Positions 55,370 through 63,789 of a stretch of 64,000 bases of DNA are shown here, in pieces. The notes beneath the pieces are model-generated. The model ran no database searches, was not told the DNA's origin, and worked only from the letters and a program-made list of their open reading frames with translations. The stretch comes from Verrucomicrobiota bacterium (GTDB lineage Bacteria; Verrucomicrobiota; Kiritimatiellia; SS1-B-03-39; UBA6053). The stretch lies in contig JAFIGD010000011.1 in the NCBI GenBank assembly GCA_020831625.1, positions 1-64,000 of the forward strand, read 5' to 3'. How positions within the stretch are numbered: position 1 is the first letter of the stretch; each line of letters starts with the position of its first letter. A program made the translations under genes and the position numbers.

Positions 55370-56107
55370 TTAGAGGCTCCGCAAAAAACCGAGATCTTTG
55401 ACCGCGTGCTGGAACAGGGTTTCAGGAAGGTCTTCGGGTCCACCGCCGACGCCCAGGGTGAACTCGAGGGTGGCGGGGCCGTGATAGCCGAGGGTGTGCA
55501 GTTCCTCCAGCCGATCCCGCACAAAATCGGGGCACTCCTCCAGGCAGGCGCGTTTGCCGGTGGCGGGACTCTTCATTTGCAGATGCAGCAGGCGGACGCG
55601 GTCGGGGATGTGCGTGAAACAGGCCAGAGTAAAGTCATTGTTCTCGCCCAGCGGGTGCAAAATGACCCCGAAGCGCTCCGGCAGGGCTTGAAGCCAGGGG
55701 AGGGCGGCTGCGGGATCCTCCAGGGCGGTGCCGGGATGGCATTCGCAGAGCAGGTCCACCGCCGGAACGCTTTCCGCCAGTTTCAACAGCGCCGGAACGG
55801 CTCTGGCGGGTGCGTCCGGGTCTTTTCCCACATTGAATTTCAACGAGCCCGCCCCGGAGCGGTTCACCCGCGCCGCGAGATCCGCGAGTTGGCCGGGGGA
55901 GGCCTCCTCCGGAAGCAGATAGCTGTTGTACACGCGCACACCGCCTAAAGGCAGAGGCTGATCATGGAACTCCCACAGCTCCCAGCCGTCAAAGCCGGCG
56001 GACTTCATGCGGTCGGTCCAGTCGCGCAGATGGATGGAGGGCAGCCGGTCTTTGCTCCAGCGTTTGGGTTCCAGCAACACGGATCCAAGGTAGATTTCCG
56101 TAAACAT
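55370..56107 (-). CDS. Sugar phosphate isomerase/epimerase (xylose isomerase-like TIM barrel)
   Basis: A 245-aa protein of the AP endonuclease 2 / sugar isomerase fold. Segments: MKSAGFDGWELWEFHDQPL at the start, then VNRSGAGSLKFNVG, VDLLCECHPGTA, VRLLHLQMKSPATGKR and LGYHGPATLEFTLG. Metal ligands are probably the Glu, His and Gln/Asp of these strands. A strong AGGAGG site precedes the ATG but only 2 bp away. A candidate operator, ATTTCGCAAAAT, lies about 50 bp upstream. It ends close to the REP array. Substrate unknown. Confidence 0.85.
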   Translation of the reverse strand: MFTEIYLGSVLLEPKRWSKDRLPSIHLRDWTDRMKSAGFDGWELWEFHDQPLPLGGVRVYNSYLLPEEASPGQLADLAARVNRSGAGSLKFNVGKDPDAPARAVPALLKLAESVPAVDLLCECHPGTALEDPAAALPWLQALPERFGVILHPLGENNDFTLACFTHIPDRVRLLHLQMKSPATGKRACLEECPDFVRDRLEELHTLGYHGPATLEFTLGVGGGPEDLPETLFQHAVKDLGFLRSL

Positions 56108-56139
56108 GTCCTCCTACATAGTTCCCTGAATTCATCGGG

Positions 56140-56580
56140 TCAAACCCGCATCCGTGAATTTCGCAAAATGAGAAGAACGGTTCCGCAATTGTGAAATATC
56201 TTTTCAGGGGGGGCGGGTATTTCAACGCCGTGAAAGGTGAGGATGATCCAGTGGCCGCGGGCCACGGCCATGTCGACGAGGGTTTTGAGCGCGTCGAGGC
56301 TGAGTCCGTCGCCGCCGGGGGTGCCGAGGTTGCCGGGAGAGAAATTCGCGGGGTCGATGGTTTCATCGATGTCGCGTTTGGTGCCCCGGGCGGCGACGAA
56401 GCGGGGGAGCATGTGTTCGTCCATGCGTTCCATCAGGGTGGCGTTCACGGGAGTATAGAAGGTGCCGCGGAATCCGCGGGCCTCCAGGGCGGGGGCCACG
56501 AGATCGAGATGACAGTCCATGCAGTCGTCATAGGTCAAACTGACGGCGGCGCGGCGTCCGTTGAAGGGGAGGGGGGGCAT
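56140..56580 (-). pseudogene. Truncated polysaccharide deacetylase remnant
   Basis: A 146-residue frame. It begins like a deacetylase (AAVSLTYDDCMDCHLDLVAPALEARGFRGTFY), then runs straight into a piece typical of the C-terminal part of these enzymes (VAARGTKRDIDETIDPANF, GHWIILTFHGVE). The middle region with the metal-binding His pair is missing, and the last 20 residues are not deacetylase-like. The first motif also has TYDDC where TYDDG is usual. This reads as a gene with an internal loss and a cut end. Confidence 0.65.
56158..56169. promoter_or_regulatory. Candidate regulator site ATTTCGCAAAAT
   Basis: ATTT-N4-AAAT, located about 50 bp upstream of the epimerase start. It shares the ATTTNNNNAAAT form and a CGC core with the site at 57956-57969 near the second XylR-type gene. 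Confidence 0.35.
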
Positions 56581-56641
56581 GGGAGGTTTGGGGGTTGAGG
56601 GTTAGGGTGAGGGAAAAAGGGTTGGAATTCTCGAGGCAAAT

Positions 56642-56680
56642 ACGATTAAGATTAAGATTAAGATTAAGATTAAGATTATG
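56642..56680. repeat. ATTAAG hexamer array
   Basis: About six copies of GATTAA in a 172-bp gap between the deacetylase remnant and the second XylR-type gene. It is the same unit as the arrays at 1891-1907 and 17318-17370. Confidence 0.85.
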
Positions 56681-56752
56681 ATTTGGATGAGGATGCAAAA
56701 TGGCTGTTGTTGACACGGGTTTTGGAGAAATGTCAAGCGGGGAGGGGTCGGC

Positions 56753-57916
56753 CTACCGGGGGGATCCCGCGCGCGCCTGTCTGCGGTAGGCGAACGGAGT
56801 CATCCCGTGGTGGGCCTGAAACCGTTCGGTCAGCGACCGTCCGTTGGCAAACCCGCAGGTTTCGGCGATCTCCTCAATCGACATGTCTCCGCGTTGCAAC
56901 AGTTCCTCCGCGCGCTGCAGGCGGAGCCGGGTCAGCAATTCGTAGGGCGCGGGCAGCCTGGCGGCTTTTAATTTCATTTCCAAAGACCGGCGGGAAAGTC
57001 CCAGTTTCAGGGCGACGTTTTCCACATGAAAGGTGTCGGCCAGGCCGGACTGATAGAGCAGGCAGAGTTTTTGATACAGCAGCACCCCCTCACCCTGCCG
57101 CAGGGTTTTGCCAACGCGAACGCCCAGCGGCGGAACGGTCATACAGGATCCGGGCGTGAGGGCGGTTTCGTTTTGGCGGTTCGCATAAAGCCCCCGCACC
57201 GCCCTCCGTCCGATTTCGCGTCCATTTAATTCGATGCAGGCCATCCGGCGGTCCTCCTGCGGATTCTGGTCCATGACGAGCAGGCCCACTTCGGCGGGAA
57301 TCCGCAAGTGGGAATGATTATCGAAAACGCCTGAAAATTCAGAGGCGGCATTGCTTTGCACCGCCAGAATTCCGGTGCCCGGGAGGAGATCCTCCACCCG
57401 CGCCGCCAACGCCCGGCGGGTTTCCAGCAGGACATCCCCGAAGGTCTCCCCGGGCAGGGGCTTGGGCAGCGAAAGGTCGTGCACCTGCAAAGGCAGATTG
57501 TGTTTTTTCGCCACCTCCACAACCCCTTCACACCGAAGGCGGGCGTGATGAAGGTCCTGATTTTTCAGAATCAGCAGCCGCTCGTACCCCGCGTCCGCCA
57601 TAGCCTCCGCCGCGATCCGCCCCACGGCGTGATCATCGTTGACGATTCGCGCGAAGTCCGTCACGGCCTTGGCATTGCTGATCCCGATGACGGGGGTGTT
57701 TCGCGGCAGCCCCGGCAGCCCGTCCCAATCCCAGCTTGTGGTCACCACCGCGTCCGCCGAAACATATTGCAGCGCCGCCGCCGGAATCATCCGGTGTCCC
57801 TGCCAGGTCTGCAATTGGAACAGACTTTCTTTTTCCAGCGCATCGACAATCCCCAGGAGCACATCCTGAAAGTAGACGTTCGTTTTTTCACAAACATACG
57901 CGAGGCGGGGTAACAT
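56753..57916 (-). CDS. XylR-family transcription regulator (second)
   Basis: A 387-aa protein with a LacI-like sensor (AYVCEKTNVYFQDVLLGIVDAL; VNDDHAVGRIAAEAMADAGYERLLIL; AAEVGLLVMDQNPQED) and a C-terminal AraC domain (VENVALKLGLSRRSLEMKLK; MSIEEIAETCGFANGRSLTERFQAHHGMTPFAYR). The ATG at 57916 starts the sensor fold; the frame is open upstream to 58153, but that part overlaps the divergent PEP-CTERM gene. It is only distantly like the regulator at 53138. The palindrome at 57956 lies 40 bp upstream of the start. Confidence 0.88.
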   Translation of the reverse strand: MLPRLAYVCEKTNVYFQDVLLGIVDALEKESLFQLQTWQGHRMIPAAALQYVSADAVVTTSWDWDGLPGLPRNTPVIGISNAKAVTDFARIVNDDHAVGRIAAEAMADAGYERLLILKNQDLHHARLRCEGVVEVAKKHNLPLQVHDLSLPKPLPGETFGDVLLETRRALAARVEDLLPGTGILAVQSNAASEFSGVFDNHSHLRIPAEVGLLVMDQNPQEDRRMACIELNGREIGRRAVRGLYANRQNETALTPGSCMTVPPLGVRVGKTLRQGEGVLLYQKLCLLYQSGLADTFHVENVALKLGLSRRSLEMKLKAARLPAPYELLTRLRLQRAEELLQRGDMSIEEIAETCGFANGRSLTERFQAHHGMTPFAYRRQARAGSPR

Positions 57917-57955
57917 GCCGGAAGAGTATCCACTCCGGAACCAAACGCAATCCAT

Positions 57956-57969
57956 CATTTTCGCAAATG
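57956..57969. promoter_or_regulatory. Candidate operator CATTT-TCGC-AAATG
   Basis: A perfect 5-bp inverted repeat with a 4-bp spacer, lying between the XylR-type gene and the divergent PEP-CTERM gene. It is a possible autoregulatory site; a similar half-site pair occurs upstream of the epimerase. Confidence 0.45.
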
Positions 57970-58086
57970 CCTCATTTATATGCGTTCGGTCACGTAGATT
58001 TGAACCGGGCTTCGGGTGTATGATGTAAACGAAAATTCTTCTGGGCCTTCCTGCCGGTAGACACAAACCCAAAACTTGGAGAGAAA

Positions 58087-58917
58087 ATGAACCTGAAACT
58101 AAAAATAATACTGCTTTGCAGCTTGTTTGCCGGAGCCGCTTCTGTTGGCGCACAAGTTTTTGACCGTCTGTACCACCAGCAATTTGACTATGCCGCCGAA
58201 AATAACGGCAACAACTTCACGAACACGAATTTCCCCGGCGAAGGCTGGACCAGCAGCACAGGTGTGATCACCTATCAACACAACGCCGGTTTGACTTATC
58301 CCGGGCTCAAGCCCGCCGCAACCGGAGGTGCCATGGTATATGACTTTGACGGCAGCGCGGGCGGTCGCAGTGCACTCCAAACGGATGCATTTTTGGACTA
58401 TGGAGATTTTTCCGCGGGTCAGGTGTTCGAATTTTCCGCGCTCATGAATGTGGAACGCGCAGATTTCACGAATGCTCACATCGCTTTCAATGCAGGCGGT
58501 GCCGTGAACCGTGTAGAATTTGGTGTCACTGCAAGCAACATGTACGTCACCGCATGGATGAATGGTGGGACCAACACGGCAACCGGACCCGCCTTGTCGA
58601 TCGGTGAAACGAATGCTTTTCTGATGCGGGTGACGCAGGGAACCAGCACCTCTCCCACGAATTCGCTGGTGGAGATTTGGTTCAACCCGGATTACAGCAA
58701 CCTTGGGGCCGCTGATTTTGCCTCCACCTCCGACACCCGCATCGGCCGTTCCGGTGCATCGAATGCCTACACGGGTGTCACGTATGGCGGGAACGCCATT
58801 GGCGATGCCCGGGTGATCTGGGACGAGGTGCAGGTCGTCGCCATCCCCGAGCCCGGCACGCTGGTGCTGGTGGGGATTGCCCTGGGATCGCTGGTGCTCT
58901 TCCGGCGTCGCCGGTAA
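58087..58917 (+). CDS. PEP-CTERM sorting domain protein (second)
   Basis: A 276-aa exported protein with a signal peptide ending SVGAQ and a C-terminal IPEPGTLVLVGIALGSLVLFRRRR tag for exosortase sorting. The body is a jelly-roll-like beta domain (FSALMNVERADFTNAHIAFN, WFNPDYSNLG), reminiscent of concanavalin-like lectin domains. A GGAGA ribosome site precedes it and a terminator follows at 58946. The divergent XylR-type regulator may control it. Confidence 0.9.
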   Translation: MNLKLKIILLCSLFAGAASVGAQVFDRLYHQQFDYAAENNGNNFTNTNFPGEGWTSSTGVITYQHNAGLTYPGLKPAATGGAMVYDFDGSAGGRSALQTDAFLDYGDFSAGQVFEFSALMNVERADFTNAHIAFNAGGAVNRVEFGVTASNMYVTAWMNGGTNTATGPALSIGETNAFLMRVTQGTSTSPTNSLVEIWFNPDYSNLGAADFASTSDTRIGRSGASNAYTGVTYGGNAIGDARVIWDEVQVVAIPEPGTLVLVGIALGSLVLFRRRR

Positions 58918-58945
58918 GCGTTTCCCGAACATCGGAAAATCCAAC

Positions 58946-58979
58946 AACCCCGTTGCCGATGTCGGAAACGGGGTTTTTC
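58946..58979 (+). terminator. Rho-independent terminator after PEP-CTERM gene
   Basis: AACCCCGTT (58946-58954) pairs with AACGGGGTT (58967-58975), followed by a T-rich run. Confidence 0.85.
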
Positions 58980-59022
58980 TTGAGCTGTAAGGGAGAATTC
59001 TGCCTTATTCCCTAAAAATGGG

Positions 59023-59604
59023 GTGTGTCCTATGGGCTTATCGGTCCCCACCTCTTTATCAACAAGAATCCTGGCCGTCTTTTCATTTGCAATTCGGTTG
59101 TTAGTGGGTATTGATTTTATTGTGAAAATTTTATCGAATAAAAAGACGTTTGATCAGATGGATGCGGCGATCGCCTCGTGGATGGGCAAATACGGGGTGT
59201 TGTCGCTGCGGTGGACGCTGGGGATTATTTTTGTGTGGTTCGGGGCGCTTAAACCGTTGGGGATGAGTCCGGCGCAGGAACTGGTGTCCAACACTGTTTA
59301 CTGGGTGGATCCGGCCTGGTTTGTCCCTCTGTTGGGGTATTGGGAGGTGGCGATCGGGCTGGGTCTGATGTTTCGTCCGCTGATCCGGGCGGCAATCGCC
59401 CTGTTGTTTTTGCAAATGCCCGGTACCTTCATGCCGCTGGTGCTGCTGCCGGAGGTTTGTTTTACGGCGTTTCCGTTCGGTTTAACGATGGAAGGCCAGT
59501 ATATCGTGAAAAATCTGGTGCTGATCGCGGCGGCGCTGGTGGTGGGCGGAACCGTGCGGGAGCGGAAGGTGCAGGAAATCGGGGTTTTAGGGTTGAATCC
59601 GTGA
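59023..59604 (+). CDS. DoxX/DUF417-like membrane protein
   Basis: A 193-aa protein with four hydrophobic helices. The segment LRWTLGIIFVWFGALKPLG, then LLGYWEVAIGLGLMFRP and MPGTFMPLVLLP, resembles DoxX and YkgB/DUF417 families. Some members work in respiratory or redox stress responses, but no catalytic residues are known. The start could be 59023 or 59032. It is followed by the PUR-like gene. Confidence 0.75.
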   Translation: MCPMGLSVPTSLSTRILAVFSFAIRLLVGIDFIVKILSNKKTFDQMDAAIASWMGKYGVLSLRWTLGIIFVWFGALKPLGMSPAQELVSNTVYWVDPAWFVPLLGYWEVAIGLGLMFRPLIRAAIALLFLQMPGTFMPLVLLPEVCFTAFPFGLTMEGQYIVKNLVLIAAALVVGGTVRERKVQEIGVLGLNP

Positions 59605-59736
59605 TGATTTTCTGTAGTTTTTCACGAGTGTCTCTCATTGGGCATCCGTGGAACTGTTTCCAAGGTGGAAACTCGGGCCTGGAACGAGGACGTAAACAGA
59701 ATGGGGCTTTTGTTACGCCCCGAAGGAAGACATACT

Positions 59737-60054
59737 ATGGAACAAACTATTGCCAGTGAAAAAATTCAGATCGAACGGAAGGTTTTCTTTTTTGATTTGA
59801 AAGAAAATCAACGGGGAATTCTTCTCCGCATCACCGAGGATGTCCGCGGGCATCGCGACACGATCATCGTTCCGGCCACCGGGCTCAAGGACTTCGCGGA
59901 ATGTTTGAAGCGGATGGTGGATGTGATCGATCAGGAAAATCTCGACCCCACCGATCCGCTCGCCTACGAGGACGAGGACGGTGACGACGATGATTTGTAT
60001 GACGATGAGGCGGACGATCTGGGGGACGAGGACGATGAGGAAGACGATTACTAA
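59737..60054 (+). CDS. PUR-alpha-like nucleic-acid-binding protein with acidic tail
   Basis: A 105-aa protein. KVFFFDLKENQRGILLRITEDVRGHRDTIIVPATGLKDFAECL is the single PUR domain of bacterial PUR-alpha/beta homologues (Spirochaetes, Bacteroidetes, Verrucomicrobia), which bind single-stranded DNA or RNA. The last 30 residues are almost wholly Asp and Glu. The upstream frame is open to 59638, but the ATG at 59737 with GAAGGAAG before it begins the domain. The gene converges with the subtilase by 4 bp. Confidence 0.9.
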   Translation: MEQTIASEKIQIERKVFFFDLKENQRGILLRITEDVRGHRDTIIVPATGLKDFAECLKRMVDVIDQENLDPTDPLAYEDEDGDDDDLYDDEADDLGDEDDEEDDY

Positions 60055-61568
60055 TCGTTAGCTCCTGACCCCAAAAACCGCGCCCGGGCTTCTTCATCGA
60101 AGAGTCCGGGTGTTTCGTTTCCGGAGGAGTCCGTGAACCGGAGCGCGGTCCGGAGTTGCGCCACGGCGTCCTCTGCGGTTGCCTCCGGATGCTGATGGAG
60201 ATAAGCGGTCAGCGCGGCGGCGACCCAGGGGGTGGCCATGGAGGTGCCCCGAAGGACGGTTTGCAGATCGCCGTCGGTCAGCAGGGCGGTGCCGGGGGCA
60301 AGGAGGTCGAGTCCGGGAGCGTAATTGGAGTAAGGTTCGCGGGTGCCGTTCGGGGCGGCGGCGCCGACGGAGAGCACGGAGGGATAGGCGGCGGGAAACA
60401 TGAGCTGATTTCGTCCGTCGTTTCCGGCGCTGGCGAGGAGGATGAGTCCCTGATCGGCGGCCTGTTGAAAAGCATGGCCGAGAACCGCGCTTTCGGTGTA
60501 GGCGCCCCAGCTCATACTGATGACGCGGGCACCGGATTCGGCGGCGAAGGTCAGGCTTTCGAGAATACCGAAGCTGTGGGTGTTGCCGTCGGGATCGAAG
60601 CCGCGGATGGAGACCAGCGGCACCGCGCCGCCACCGGGCGCGTGTCCAGGGGTCGCGCTCAGGCCGGCGGCGATGAGGGCCATGTGGGTGCCGTGGCCGA
60701 CCGGATCCTCCAGCGGCAGATTGGCTCCGGTGACATCGCGGCTGGCGCGGAGAATGTCTTCCGGCAGGCGGCGGGGATCCAGACCGGAATCGATGATCGC
60801 CAGTGCCGGATGACCGGGGGCGGGCGGACGAAGGGCGGTTGGCGGGGCGGGGGAACCGGCGGTCAGCGTTTCCTGTCCGTGCGGCGGGAGAGCGGGATAC
60901 ACGAAATTGGGTTCGGCGACGGCGATGAGATCGTTTTGCGCGAGTTGATTGAGCAGGGCCGGGAGGTTGGTGTTTTGAGGGAGGCGGACGCGGTAGATTC
61001 CGGTTTGGGAATCGGCGGAGATGATTTGTCCGCCCATGTTGGCGAGAAGCCGGCGGAAGCGTTCCGCGTCACCGCCGGGGCGCACGCCAAGGAGCACTTC
61101 ATCGGCGAGATAGGCCTCGCCGGTCGGGAGGGCCAGAATCCGGCGGGGACCGGGGGCGATGCGTTGCATGGGATCCTGACCGGCCGGACCGGGGGCATAG
61201 ACCTGAATGCCGGACAGGACGCGCAGAAATCCGCGGCCATAGGGGATTTCCCGCCAGGTGGTGTTGTGAGGATGATGTTGAAGAATTTGATCCAGCGCGT
61301 CATCGATGCCTTTTTCGGTCAGGACTCCGTTAAACCGGGAGCGGATGCCGGGCTGGGCGTCGACGGTGATGCCGTAGGCGGCAAAAGCGGTCAGAATATC
61401 ATACAGACTGGCGTCCCGGGCCTGCAGCGTGAGGGTGGAGCCGTGCAGCATGAGTTCGACGGAAGCGGACAGCATGGCGGGAATGGAAACAAGAAGAACG
61501 CACACGAATGTCAGGTGACGTTTGACCCGGGCGGCTTTTTCGCGTAGGATTTGAGGTATGAGAAACAT
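60051..61568 (-). CDS. STN domain fused to subtilisin-type protease
   Basis: A 505-aa exported protein with a signal-like start (LTFVCVLLVSIPAMLSAS). It has an STN-like fold (LYDILTAFAAYGITVDAQPG, DDALDQILQHH; about 45-95), a middle region, and an S8 protease domain with Asp (AIIDSGLD), His (GHGTHMALIAAG) and Ser (GTSMATPWVAA). STN domains normally sit on secretins or TonB receptors, so this pairing is unusual. The ATG at 61568 is inside the divergent gene, overlapping it by 11 bp; no good alternative start is seen. Confidence 0.82.
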   Translation of the reverse strand: MFLIPQILREKAARVKRHLTFVCVLLVSIPAMLSASVELMLHGSTLTLQARDASLYDILTAFAAYGITVDAQPGIRSRFNGVLTEKGIDDALDQILQHHPHNTTWREIPYGRGFLRVLSGIQVYAPGPAGQDPMQRIAPGPRRILALPTGEAYLADEVLLGVRPGGDAERFRRLLANMGGQIISADSQTGIYRVRLPQNTNLPALLNQLAQNDLIAVAEPNFVYPALPPHGQETLTAGSPAPPTALRPPAPGHPALAIIDSGLDPRRLPEDILRASRDVTGANLPLEDPVGHGTHMALIAAGLSATPGHAPGGGAVPLVSIRGFDPDGNTHSFGILESLTFAAESGARVISMSWGAYTESAVLGHAFQQAADQGLILLASAGNDGRNQLMFPAAYPSVLSVGAAAPNGTREPYSNYAPGLDLLAPGTALLTDGDLQTVLRGTSMATPWVAAALTAYLHQHPEATAEDAVAQLRTALRFTDSSGNETPGLFDEEARARFLGSGAND

Positions 61569-62640
61569 TCGATTCGGATTTGTGATTGGTTTAGCGGTTG
61601 GGTTGCACCTGACTGTGTACCCGGAAGCATCCACGCGGCGGAGGCCTTTGTCAACTCCGCGTGTATATGATCAGGCACCCACGGTGCTGCCGGTGGATTC
61701 GCTTTTTCACGCAGCGCCAACCGGTGTGCGCGAGGAGAGTCCGGGGGAATCAATGCGGGATGCGGTTCCGCGGAACCGGGCACTGGACTTGCCCACGCAG
61801 CCGATCGCGCCGCTGATTCCGGTGCAGACGGAGACTGCTTCGGAGCGTGACCGCGAACGGGAAGAGGAGCGCAGCCGCTCCTGGCTGCGTCCGATGGATT
61901 TTCTGGGTGAGGATGATTTGCCGCGGACGGAGTCGGAGGAGCGTGAGCGGGAGGACCGCGAGGAGGAGGTGATTGATTGGGGATCTCTCCGGGAAATCAT
62001 GGCCACGAGGGAGATGGAGGCGGAAAATCTTCGGGACCGGGAACGGACCGACCGGGATTCAGGGGGAAACGGCGTTGAAACGGATGAAGCGGTGTTTTCG
62101 ATCCGGGACCGGACGGCGGAAGGCATTTCCATGGCCCCGGTACAGGGGGCGCGGGATCGACAGGCGGAGGTTGAAACCGGGGGGGCGTCTCCGGGAACGG
62201 GTTTGAATGAACGCCCCCGGCCCGCTCCGGTGCTTCAACCGGCGATGCGCATGGCTCCGGTCATGGGGGGCGGACCGTCCCCAATGGATTTTGATGCGGA
62301 ACGGACCCGTGAACGGCCCCGCGCCGCCGAGTTTGAGGCCGCGCGCCCCCGTTTTTCGGACCCGGGCGCGCCCGGGTCCGTCGGGACGTCCGAGAATCGC
62401 TGGGCTCCCCGGGAGCCGGTCCGGGTCGAACGTCCGGTCCGGCCTTCGCCGTCCCCGGTCGCATCGGGCTCCATCGTGCCGGCGGCCCGGAGTGAGCCGG
62501 CCGCTTTGCCCCAACTGCCGACCGCGTCTCCCGGAGCGGGCCCGCCCCGTCCGTCTCCCGCTGCAACCGGAATGGATATCCGCCGTTTCCGTCCCGAGGA
62601 ATTCACGATCCGTCCGAACGACCCCTGGTCCCGACCCTGA
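61558..62640 (+). CDS. Pro/Arg/Glu-rich exported protein
   Basis: A 360-aa protein with a hydrophobic start (IRFGFVIGLAVGLHLTVY), so probably exported. After it the sequence is low complexity: acidic-basic stretches rich in Glu-Arg pairs (about 95-180), then Pro/Ala/Arg-rich tracts. No domain is recognised. Such sequences often work as flexible linkers or bind polyanions. A GGAT ribosome site precedes the ATG, and the gene is 6 bp upstream of the glycosyltransferase gene. Confidence 0.7.
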   Translation: MRNIRFGFVIGLAVGLHLTVYPEASTRRRPLSTPRVYDQAPTVLPVDSLFHAAPTGVREESPGESMRDAVPRNRALDLPTQPIAPLIPVQTETASERDREREEERSRSWLRPMDFLGEDDLPRTESEEREREDREEEVIDWGSLREIMATREMEAENLRDRERTDRDSGGNGVETDEAVFSIRDRTAEGISMAPVQGARDRQAEVETGGASPGTGLNERPRPAPVLQPAMRMAPVMGGGPSPMDFDAERTRERPRAAEFEAARPRFSDPGAPGSVGTSENRWAPREPVRVERPVRPSPSPVASGSIVPAARSEPAALPQLPTASPGAGPPRPSPAATGMDIRRFRPEEFTIRPNDPWSRP

Positions 62641-62646
62641 GGCGGT

Positions 62647-63789
62647 ATGCGCATCCGCCATGTGATTGCCTCGCTGAATCCGCGGATGGGGGGGCTCCCG
62701 AAATCAGCGCTTTCGATGGCGCTTGCGCAACTGCGCTCGGGCGAAGATGTCGGGATATGCTACGGAACACGTGCCGGGGAGGAGCCTGAAATGATCAGGC
62801 ATTTTCAGTCTTTGCCCGGGTTCGGGGAGCTGAAGCGGATTCCGATTGGGGCTGAAGGGCTTAAGGGCATGCTGGACGCGAAACCTTACCTTCGGGCTTT
62901 GGAGGGGGAGCGCCCGGAGATTTTGCATGTGCATGGAGTGTGGGAACCGGTACTATGGGCGGTGCAGCGATGGGCCCTCCGGGAAAACATTCCGTACGTG
63001 ATCACTCCGCATTCGATGCTGCATCCCTGGCAGAATCGGCATCACCGTTTTGCAAAATTTCTTTTGCGCAGGGTAATGCGGGGAGAAGGGTGCTGGCGGG
63101 GGGCGGGCTGGTTTCACGCCCTGTCGGACGCGGAGAAGGATCACTTGCTTGCTCAGGGAATTCCCCGGGTCCGGGTGTTTCCGAACGGGGTGTTTCCAGA
63201 GGAGGATCTTGAGCCGGTGGGGGAGGAACTGCCGGGCCTGGCCGGCCGTCCGTTTTTGCTTTTTTTAGGGCGTCTGGACCGGGTGAAGGGTTTGTCGGCG
63301 CTGCTGGAGGCGTTCGGACAAATCGCGGAGTCACATCCGAATTTATTTTTGGTGTTTGCGGGGCCGGATTACGGGATGCGGGATGCGCTGGCGCGGCGCG
63401 CGGAGGAGATGGGGCTGACGGACCGGGTCGTATTCCCGGGGATTCTGCGGGGACGGGAGAAATGGGCGGCGCTGCATCACACGGTCTGTTTTTGTCTGCC
63501 GAGTTTATCGGAGGGGTGCAGTATGTCGGTCTTGGAGGCTGGACTGGCGGGCGCGCCCGTCGCGATCAGCACGGCCTGCGATTTGGAGGAATGGTTCACC
63601 GAGGGGGCGGCGGTCCATTTGCCGGAGGATCTGGACGTGATGGCGGAAACCCTGGCGTCTCTGGCGACACATCCGCAGCAGGGCGCGGTGATGGGTCGGA
63701 GGGCGCGGGCACTGATCCGGGAGCGCTATGACTGGACGGTTATCGCCCGGGCGCAGATTCGTGCATACGCCGAAGTATTAAACCAGTAA
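62647..63789 (+). CDS. GT4-family glycosyltransferase
   Basis: A 380-aa cytoplasmic enzyme of glycosyltransferase family 4. The N-terminus has the GGLPKSAL donor-fold start, and the C-terminal Rossmann half has FLGRLDRVKGLSALLEAF and the EX7E motif in SEGCSMSVLEAG. It would transfer a sugar from a nucleotide donor to a polysaccharide or lipid, probably at the envelope. The end overlaps the convergent membrane protein gene by 12 bp. Confidence 0.92.
   Translation: MRIRHVIASLNPRMGGLPKSALSMALAQLRSGEDVGICYGTRAGEEPEMIRHFQSLPGFGELKRIPIGAEGLKGMLDAKPYLRALEGERPEILHVHGVWEPVLWAVQRWALRENIPYVITPHSMLHPWQNRHHRFAKFLLRRVMRGEGCWRGAGWFHALSDAEKDHLLAQGIPRVRVFPNGVFPEEDLEPVGEELPGLAGRPFLLFLGRLDRVKGLSALLEAFGQIAESHPNLFLVFAGPDYGMRDALARRAEEMGLTDRVVFPGILRGREKWAALHHTVCFCLPSLSEGCSMSVLEAGLAGAPVAISTACDLEEWFTEGAAVHLPEDLDVMAETLASLATHPQQGAVMGRRARALIRERYDWTVIARAQIRAYAEVLNQ

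Noticed and set aside
57917-58153. Longer N-terminus for the second XylR-type regulator
   Set aside because: It overlaps the start of the divergent PEP-CTERM gene and contains no sensor-domain sequence.
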